Shown here in pieces: positions 56,280 to 64,000 of a stretch of 64,000 bases of DNA. Position numbers and translations under genes: made by a program. Every line of letters starts with the position of its first letter. The stretch's first letter is position 1. The stretch lies in the NCBI RefSeq assembly GCF_000004195.4, contig NC_030679.2, positions 20,055,212 to 20,119,211 of the forward strand, in the 5' to 3' direction. The notes under the pieces were generated by a model. That model saw nothing but the letters and a program-made list of their open reading frames with translations. It ran no database searches and was not told where the DNA came from. Origin of the DNA: Xenopus tropicalis. Its lineage: Eukaryota; Chordata; Amphibia; Anura; Pipidae.

Positions 56280-56395
56280 AGAGATAAGTAGATTGTAAGC
56301 TCCACTGGGGCAGGGAGTGAAGTGAATGAAGTATAATCTCTGCAATGCCCTGTGGAAATGTGCCGGCACTATATAAATACCAGGAAATAAATAAC
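56280..56395 (+). repeat. L2/SINE-like 3' tail
   Basis: TAGATTGTAAGCTCCACTGG, GGGCAGGGAG and GTGCCGGCACTATATAAATA followed by AAATAAATAAC form the conserved tail layout of L2-type LINEs and the SINEs that borrow it. Confidence 0.7.
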
Positions 56396-56754
56396 TATAT
56401 GTGAATGCCATTAGCTTAAAGGTGCTTTGTAGGCAAATGCTGATGGGTTCTTTTCATCACACATTACAGAAATTATTAACTGGGCAATAATTCAATTTCA
56501 ACAGCTTTACATTTGTCACAATAAATATAGACTTATCCTCTACAAATAGAGCATCCTCAGCTTCCTCTTCCACAGGCATCCTTCCTTTCAGGATTTATTT
56601 AAACCAATTTATTCTATAATGCTTCTAGTATTGCCATTCTCTATCCCCATCTCTCACTTACTTAGTAACATGAAGAATGTACAAATTTTATATATTGTAA
56701 ATATTTAAAAGTTGCAGAAGTGCAAAACCACTGTGTCCCCCTGTAACTGCATTG

Positions 56755-56990
56755 CCAACTAAGATATAATTAATCCTTACTGGATGCAAAATAATCCTAT
56801 TGGGTTTAATTAATGTTGTATTGATTTTTTAGTAGACGTAAGATATGAAGATCCAAATTAAGGGAAGACCCATTATCCGGAATGCCCTAAGTCCCGAGCA
56901 TTGGATAACGTATCCTATACCTGTACTATTATTGCAGAGAGATGGGAAATGGCTTTCTTGTAATTTAGAGATACCTGGATACTGGGTTAG
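56755..56990. repeat. Partial copy of the GGATAAC/CCTATACCTGTA repeat
   Basis: From CCAACTAAGATATAATTAATCC to CCTATACCTGTA the text follows the right half of the family at 54825. The next bases (GCAGAGAGATGGGAAATGGC, CTTGTAATTTAGAG) look like a second, rearranged piece of it. Confidence 0.65.
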
Positions 56991-56999
56991 TGGTAGGCA

Positions 57000-57430
57000 G
57001 ATGGTATATGTGCCGAGGCACCAAGGTGGGAGTGACCCTAGGCACGCATCTGCTGCCCTGGCCCTGCAAATCAGGATTCACAAGCAAGTGGCTTGCAGGG
57101 GGGAAAAGTTGCAGTGGAATGATCAGGGCCGGATTTCTCCGTGAGGTGCCCCGAGGCTGCCCCTGTGGCTGTCCCCCTCGGCCCCCAGTGCGCATGCGCG
57201 GACGTGACCCCGTGCGCATACGCAAACGCGCCCGCTCCCCAGTGCGCATGCGCAAACCCTCCTTTAAACTCCCATGCGGAGCAGTGGGGAGAGGTCCCAA
57301 CTGCTCCGTATGGGAGCCAAATTTACAAATTTTCTTGCGGCGGGGCGGCATGCCGCCCCTAAACTTCTGCCGCCCTAGGCCCAGGCCTTTGTGGCCTTTC
57401 CACAAATCCGGGCCTGGGAATGATTTGAAG
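57000..57430. repeat. GC-rich repeat with CGCATGCGC units
   Basis: A GC-rich dispersed repeat. At 57186-57255 three spaced units GTGCGCATGCGC, GTGCGCATACGC and GTGCGCATGCGC occur. The right part (GCCGCCCTAGGCCCAGGCC, CACAAATCCGGGCCTGG) is an inverted relative of 35222-35275. The long open frames on both strands are composition artefacts without a recognisable domain. Confidence 0.65.
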
Positions 57431-57550
57431 AGGTAGAAGAGTTGCGGAGCAGAAGGAGCGGAGGTTGATAGTGGAGACATAATAAGTTGGAGGGATGACA
57501 GCCAGGGCTTGCCTATGGCGCCCTGTGGATTTAGCACGGCTCTGGCTCAT

Positions 57551-59035
57551 AGCCTTTGCAAATAAGCCCTATAATATCACACCAGAACACTATCTTCCTT
57601 CATGAAAAAACAGGGGATTATGTTTTACGCTGGTCTAGTAATCACAGCACCCAATACTCCAGATGTTTGCTTTATTCAGCAGATATACTTCTTGTTCTGT
57701 TCAACAACTACTGCTCTAACTGCACTGACAAGTTAATTTGTTTCTATAAAAGAGAGAGTCCTATATATGAAATTATTAATTCACATCCTTACAAGGTTAG
57801 CCTAAAAAATGTAACCACAGATCATTAATAGATTGTGTTAAAAATGATAAATGTACCCCATAAGAAAAATCTGCAATGTATTAGAAGCAATCAGAAGAGT
57901 TTCATGAATTGTATAAATATTACTTAATTTATTATTTAAAAGCTTTATAATTCATAATAATCCTTATAATTAATAGGGACTACCTTATATTTAGGCACCA
58001 TGACGGCACTCGAGCAGTAGACAGACTTTTGGTTTTACATTTGAGAAATGTAACAGGCAAATATGTAATAGTAAAAAAGGATATTTGTACATGCACAGAC
58101 ATAAGTCAAAAAAAGAGGGGAAACTTGCCATAATGGTGGCCCTGTGTCAAACAGCTTCTCACAGGAGAGGTAACTTGCATTTCCGCAGAGCACTTGTGGC
58201 TAAATTTTTTTATTTTTATTTTTTTAAGCAGAAAACCAATCTCTTATTACTATTGAAGAGCACGTAGCCTTCTATTCAGAGCCCTTAGTCTCTCTGCACA
58301 GAAATTGGGGCCCGGATGGTACCATCCAAACCTCAACCCCAATTTTTCCCCACTTGTACCTTCTACCTGATCTGCCTGTGCTTTTCTGCTCTCCTGCCCC
58401 TTGCCCTTCTAACCAGTGTAAAAGCAAAAAGCTATGTCTGTTGATATTGGTGTTTTAGATGAATGATATGAACAAAATATTTCCAATGCCATAATGTATA
58501 TTATTTATATATAGCAATAATATTTGCAGTCATCATTAGCAGTTATTGTCAGTGAAGATTCGGTTGATTATCCTAGCAGTAGTAGCAGGTAAAATCAATG
58601 CTGGAAACTGCTGTATGTATTGTAGTACTAAAATGAAATGATAATCAGGAATCTGGCAGCAGCAATTTTAAAGTAAAGGCTCTTAGCTGGTTACAAAGTA
58701 ACTATGAGTTACTAGTTACTAGACAAGAAAAAAAAATAAGGATAGAAAAGGAGACAGGAATGTTCAAGAGGAAGATGTTAAAAATCTCTACTGACTTTTC
58801 CATAATAATAATAAAGATCTACCTGTCTTTTATGACCGTTTATACAGTCTGCTTTTTTTTATACTGCTAATAGGAGAACCAGCCTGGGGTATCAGGTAAG
58901 TGATCATAATCACAAGGGGGTGCCTAACATTTGGCACCCCCCAGAAATTTTAACTTTCCTTCTTCTTTAATATCCATGGAACCAAGCGCTGTGTTCTCCT
59001 CATTAAAGCACTTTACCTCTTAGCTGAATAAATAC
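57551..59035. other. Gene-free interval
   Basis: AT-rich DNA without a recognisable gene. GAGAACCAGCCTGGGGTATCAGGTAAG at about 58874-58900 resembles the right end of the foldback element at 15950-16230. Confidence 0.4.
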
Positions 59036-59141
59036 TTAAAGAGATACTGACACCAGAAATGAGACCTTTTTACATCACAACATTGTCTTTGCATGCTATA
59101 TACAATTTTACAAGCTACAACTAATGTCAGTATCACTTTAA
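59036..59141. mobile_element. Very short T2-type MITE
   Basis: It runs from TTAAAGAGATACTGACACC to ATGTCAGTATCACTTTAA with TTAA at both ends (59036-59039 and 59138-59141), only 106 bp. It appears to be an internally deleted copy. Confidence 0.75.
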
Positions 59142-60000
59142 AGGAGACATATTCTATAAAAAGACAAGAATGTGCCAGTGCATTATTCTTCTCTTAATAT
59201 AGAAGGAATGTACTTAAAAAAGTTGTGTTTTGGGCTGAATTATTGAAAATTTCTCCAAAAACCCTTCTAGTTTGGCCCATCTATTCAACTTTCTGCCTTC
59301 TCCTTTCCCAGGCTGTTCGGGGGGGCTGGCTGCACTATAGGAACCAATCAGCAGCTAGGCTGACCTGATAGAGAACTAAAGTCTGTCTTTGCTTGTTTGA
59401 CTGCAAGGTTGTGATTGGCTACCTCCCTCCTACTGTGCTTCTGGCAGAAATTGTTAGGACACACCCACCCCTCATTTGAAAAAAAGGACCATCAAATTTT
59501 TAAAATATATATTGCAAAGTTGCTCAGAATTACATTTACTTGTATGTACTTTTATCAGTATCTTCCTTGCAGTTGAAAAGCTTTTCACTGATCCAATACA
59601 GAGCTTTAGGTTCCCTGAGCAACAGGATAGATCTAACTTTAGCAGTGAACCAAAGCAGCTAAATGCAATATGGCTGCCAAACGTCTTCATATTACCTTCA
59701 AAGCTTTGTGAATTAGAGCCTATGTCCTGATCAAGTTTATAGGCAGGCAGTTTTATACACATTATTACATTACATTTCATGGCTAACTGAATGAGCTGCT
59801 TAGAGCTCAATACCTTGGCCTGAAACATGTAGTTTTCTTCTAAAGATCTTTAGCACAAGCGTCCAATAAATACTCATGTTTCTCCACTGTAAAGTCATCC
59901 AGGTTTAACACGTGGCTTTTTGTTTCTAGCATTGAATTCCAGTTCCATGTATAGAAAGGAACAATGCCACACAGGTGCTGTAGGTAGTAAGATTTCTAAA

Positions 60001-60298
60001 GTAAAGGTATGGGATCTGTTACTTGGAAACCCATTATCCAGAAAGCTCCAAATAATTGAACTCCATTTTAATCAAATAATTCAATTTTTTAAAAATGATT
60101 TCATTTTCTCTGTAATAATAAAACAGTACTTTGTAATTGACTCCAACTAAGATATAATTAATCCTTATTGGAGGCAAAACAATCATATTGGGTTTATTTA
60201 ATTCTTAATTGACTTTTAGTAGCCTTAAGTTATGGTGATCCAAGTTACAGAAAGATCCCTTATCCAGAAAACCCCAGGTCTTGAGCATTCTGGATAAC
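60001..60298. mobile_element. MITE of the GGATAAC/GTATGGGATC family
   Basis: Left text GGTATGGGATCTGTTACTTGG and right text CTTATCCAGAAAACCCCAGG..GCATTCTGGATAAC frame a single, unamplified copy with ACTAAGATATAATTAATCC in the centre. It is the dispersed relative of the satellite-bearing element at 54825. Confidence 0.75.
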
Positions 60299-60317
60299 TC
60301 ACACCTTGTGTCTCAAA

Positions 60318-60492
60318 CCTTTCTCCTTGTAGATTGTAAGCTCTTTTGGGCAGGGCCCTCTTAACCCCTTGTATCGGTTATTGATTGCTTTATATGTTAC
60401 TCTGTATGTCCAATGTATGAAACCCACTTATTGTACAGCGCTGCAGAATATGTTGGCGCTTTATAAATAAATGTTGATAATAATAATAATAA
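60318..60492 (+). repeat. L2/SINE-like 3' tail with (AATA)n end
   Basis: GTAGATTGTAAGCTCTTTTG, GGGCAGGGCCCTCTTAACC and CAGCGCTGCAGAATATGTTG lead into GGCGCTTTATAAATAAATG and an AATAAT microsatellite, the standard L2-type 3' end. Confidence 0.75.
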
Positions 60493-62782
60493 CAGGTCTT
60501 TCTGACATATTTTCAGTGCATTGTTGTTTCTTTCTAAAAGTCAATTTAAATATCTTTTCTGGGAAGAATTGTGGTATTAACATGGTGGTACTTATGCTGA
60601 GTTATTTTTAAAGTTGCTCATTTAGATAAATCCGTGGAACCACTACTGAGTAATCCCTCAGATCCCTATAGCCCTGCTGTTGTTTTGATGTGCTCTACAT
60701 TCCTCATGTTGCGATCTTCACTTACCTGGTATTCCATATATAACCTCCTACCACCCACATACACATAACTGTCTGTCTCTCAATTCCAGATTTTTACGAT
60801 CCAAACAATAGTACAGAACATAATCCCTAGGCCCTTGTAAAGGTCTCACCTCTGAGTTCCCACTAAATCGCACTGACTTTTATTACACAACTTAAGCAAA
60901 GTTAAAAACACTAGTCTCCTCATACTTACAAAAACCTTCGGAAGACACAGTCAACTGAACAATCTCAATACAGCTTTAGTCTAAAAACTGACAACATATG
61001 TATCTAATCACACAACGGAATTCCATACAGCCAGTTTCACTGGTCCATTAATCTTGATTTCCATTAACCTACAAGCTAAAATTATTGTTGGTGAAATAAT
61101 ACTTAAAGGCTTGACGGCCTTTCATAGACATGCCAACCAACTAGCCATAACATTTCAATTTATGTTCCTGTGTACAATAAGCAATGTGTATATTTAAGGT
61201 GATCCTCCCTTTTAAAGGAATATTAAAGTGGTTCATACTAATTCTGATACTGGCTGCTAAATAGGCAATCCCTGACCATCAGCCAAGCTGTAAAATTATG
61301 TCAGGGCCATTTTTGCTTTGGTTCACCTATTGCTTATCTACTTTTCTTCAGTTTGCTTCATGCAGCTTATCAGTAAATTCGACTATCTTAGCAGCTGCTA
61401 TGGTTTACTAGACCTGTAGCAACACAACGTATAACATTAACCTTAGGGTGAAGACACACTGGGCTACTAGAAAATACTCTGCCATAGACAATACTGAGTT
61501 CTAATGTGTAGCGCTGGCTCCTTCTGAAAGCTCAGACTCAGGCACAATGCACTGAGATGGCGCTTACACACCAATATTACAGCTAAAAATATAAATTTAT
61601 TGGTTCAAAAATAACATTTTAAATGGTCGATCTAATTATTAGCAATGTGAACGCTGTAATATAGTAATAAAAATCATAATGTTAAAGAATCCCTTTAATG
61701 ACATATTGTCAGTGATTTATATGTTCTTTTGCAAATGAATCTATTGAAAGCAGTATCTGTCCTTTTTTACTCTCTTTACTGCTGGCTTGGTTACAAAAAC
61801 AGTGAAGCAAAAGACAGCTCACGTCCAGCCCAGACTCCAGTTTTGTGATTCTCCTTGTCAGGTCTGTCAGGCTGGATGATATTTGATTTCAAATACAGTG
61901 TTTAAAGGTTTTGATGGGATACTGGAATTTGTAGTATTACAACATTTGAAGGACCTGTGGATTGGTGTATCCAATAAAAAAGTACATTTTAGGTACAGTT
62001 CCACCTTACGGTGCATTGAGCTAGGCTAATTGAAAACATATAAAATATACAATTGGACCATCTAAAGGCCCTTCATGTAGCCTACTGGCCTAGATTATTA
62101 AGAACATGTTTTTTCCATGAGCAGTTACTCTGATGGAGGTGTGAGGTACAATCCCAGGAAAGCTTAGACCCTTGAATGGAAAAACAGTAAAACTCCACAC
62201 TGTGCTCCCATTGCATATGACGGAGGTGCTGCATACTTTATGTTTCCCACAACAACCTCCTCCCTGCAAGAGTTTTACACCCAGTTTAGTGATAATGACT
62301 GTTATTAATGTATTACTATTTTATATACATCGGCTTGGCTGTGCACACAAGATCTAACATGTTCTGAGTGGTACTCTATTTAACCCCCTCAAATCTAAGT
62401 TTTCCTTATTTAGAAAATCCCAAGAGAACCTAAAAAAGAACATATTTTCTTTGGCAGGAAATTTTGTTTCACAGTAATTTGTGCTGCTTTTCCTGTTATT
62501 TATAGGGTGACGTTCACACCCAATCAATAAACTTGCTGGAAACTAAAGGGTTAGGCCACTGTTTCTCAAACAATTGGTCAGGACCCCCCGGGGTGGGGGA
62601 AAGGCTGTCACTATGGAACATGATAGGCAGGAAGCATTTCTTGGCTACTTTACTGTTTTCATTATGTTAGTGAGTGTTTTGTGATTATTTTGCTTTATAT
62701 CAGCCATTGCATTTCAGTACACTGCTCTTATTATAAGGAAAACTATGCCCCCAACAAGGTAGGTCTCTATAAAAATATATAC
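60493..62782. other. Gene-free interval with repeat fragments
   Basis: No exon was recognised. CCTTAGGGTGAAGACACACTGG at 61441-61462 is a fragment of the family at 30440. GGCCACTGTTTCTCAAACAA..GTCAGGACCCCC at 62554-62590 looks like a hAT-type repeat end. The rest is unassigned. Confidence 0.4.
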
Positions 62783-62995
62783 CACTTAATCTGTAAGCTC
62801 TACAGGCAGGGACCTCCTTCCTACTGTCTCTCTTACCACTTGGCACTTATTCTCTGTGTATTTATACTTATTTATTGTATTTATTATATCACTTGTCCTC
62901 CCTGCGTGTGATTCTGTATATTGTAAGATTGTACAGCGCTGCGTACCCTTGTGGCACTTTATAAATAAAATTATACATACATACATACATATTGC
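62783..62995 (+). repeat. L2/SINE-like 3' tail with (ATAC)n end
   Basis: AATCTGTAAGCTCTACAGGC, GCAGGGACCTCC, TATTGTAAGATTGTACAGCG and GGCACTTTATAAATAAA precede an ATACATACATAC run, a longer version of the 60318 tail. Confidence 0.75.
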
Positions 62996-63351
62996 ATGAA
63001 ACAGCTCATATGTAAAACCCTGCTTCATGTAAATAAACCATTTTCAGAAAATTATACTTTTTTAGTAGTGTGTGCCATTGGGTAATACTAAATAGAAAAT
63101 TGCCATTTTAAGTACTAAGGGCCGCTCCTGGGATCATAGGATTCATGATGCACACAAACTAACCAAGGCACACATACATGCTAGGCCACATCAGCCAATT
63201 ACATTTCTGTCTTTTACTCCCACACAACTTCCTGTTACAGTTAGAGCTGCATTATTTCCTATCAGATGATCTCTAAGGGAACACACAGACCACAATGGGG
63301 TGGCTCAAGGGAAAATATGTAATAGGTCAATATTTACTGACATATATTTTC

Positions 63352-63440
63352 CAGGGCTGTGGAGTCGGAGTCGAGGAGTCGGAGTCGGAGTCGGAGGCAA
63401 TTTTGGGTACCTGGAGTCGGAGTCGGCAAAAAATTAACCG
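63352..63440. repeat. GGAGTC hexanucleotide-rich repeat
   Basis: About ten copies of GGAGTC or GTCGGA occur in 70 bp, followed by TACCTGGAGTCGGAGTCGGC and then CGACTCAAACTAAATTT. It looks like the end of a dispersed vertebrate repeat with an attached hexamer array. Confidence 0.75.
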
Positions 63441-64000
63441 ACTCAAACTAAATTTAAATGGGAATAAAAAAAAAAAAATAAAGCAAGTTTAAATGTCCCA
63501 ATTCACAAACAGTCATAATTAATTACTTCTCTGCTATAAGAATAAAGCCCAATGCACGCAGTGCATAAACGAACACGTTGAGCGACCATGAAGCTTTTCA
63601 TTGACTGTATGCTTCACTAAATGAGACGTAACGCACAGTTAAGGTGCGGCAGCTCCACTGCATCGTGTTCCTCTGTTACAGGGAACCCAATGCCCACTGG
63701 GAACCCAGCCTAACTCTCACTGATAACTAGATAACTAGAAATACCTGTATACGTGAAGGGAATGGATAGACCATAGTTTAAGACTGAAGCTTTAAAACAT
63801 TTGAAAAACTGCTGTAATTCAGCTGTAATGTTAGCTTAAACTTTAAACATGACTATGGGATTCTAGGGAAATCATTAGGAGTAGGAGTGTAGATAAAATT
63901 GTCTATCAGTTTATTATCAGTTCAGTTGTGTTTTAAGTGCCCCTTCCTGGATGTATAAAATACATTAGCACAGTGCTGTCCAACTTCTGCGGTGCCGAGG
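63441..64000. other. Gene-free end of window
   Basis: No gene or repeat end could be assigned. The sequence ends inside unassigned intergenic DNA. Confidence 0.4.

Noticed and set aside
56965..57537. Long open frames on both strands (190 and 148 codons)
   Set aside because: They lie in a GC-rich dispersed repeat with tandem words, show no domain, and overlap antisense to each other; open only because of base composition.

Overview
The window is vertebrate genomic DNA, most likely from a clawed frog (Xenopus). It has long introns with GT-AG boundaries, two multi-exon genes whose products align along their whole length with human NPM1 and SLC23A1, and a dense load of repeats typical of Xenopus: TTAA-flanked T2-type MITEs, Harbinger-like MITEs with 3-bp TTA/TAA duplications, Tc1-like elements, CR1/L2-like LINEs and a DIRS relic. 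Species assignment within Xenopus is an inference; I cannot separate X. tropicalis from X. laevis with confidence.

Layout. 1-8238 is gene-free and repeat-rich. Its centrepiece is a three-level nest: a hAT-like element (1252-4944, 8-bp duplication) holds a head-to-head palindromic Tc1 composite (1826-4304, TA duplication), which holds a Harbinger-like MITE (3603-3944, TTA duplication). npm1 (nucleophosmin, plus strand) follows with 11 coding exons from 8415 to 18547 (304 aa). Its upstream region has a CCAAT box, a GC box and a TCTCGCGAGA palindrome. The 5.1 kb between the genes holds a dead Tc1-like copy, a degenerate DIRS-type retroelement and a T2-type MITE. slc23a1 (sodium-dependent ascorbate transporter, minus strand) has 14 coding exons from 43194 down to 23622 (592 aa). 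The two genes are convergent. From 43.2 kb to the end I find no host gene, only repeats: a 5'-truncated L1-like insertion with a 19-bp duplication, a long decayed CR1/L2-like LINE, a 113-bp satellite grown inside a MITE, and L2-like tails.

The two host genes have unrelated roles (nucleolar ribosome-biogenesis chaperone and plasma-membrane vitamin C uptake) and share no visible regulatory link. The most unusual structure is the Tc1 composite. It has one intact 340-residue transposase with D153/D244/E279, two outer ends that are both the transposase-3' end of the element, arms that match at every position I compared, and an inner junction at a 5-bp microhomology. All exon and element boundaries were read by eye from the sequence. 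No database or alignment search was run.
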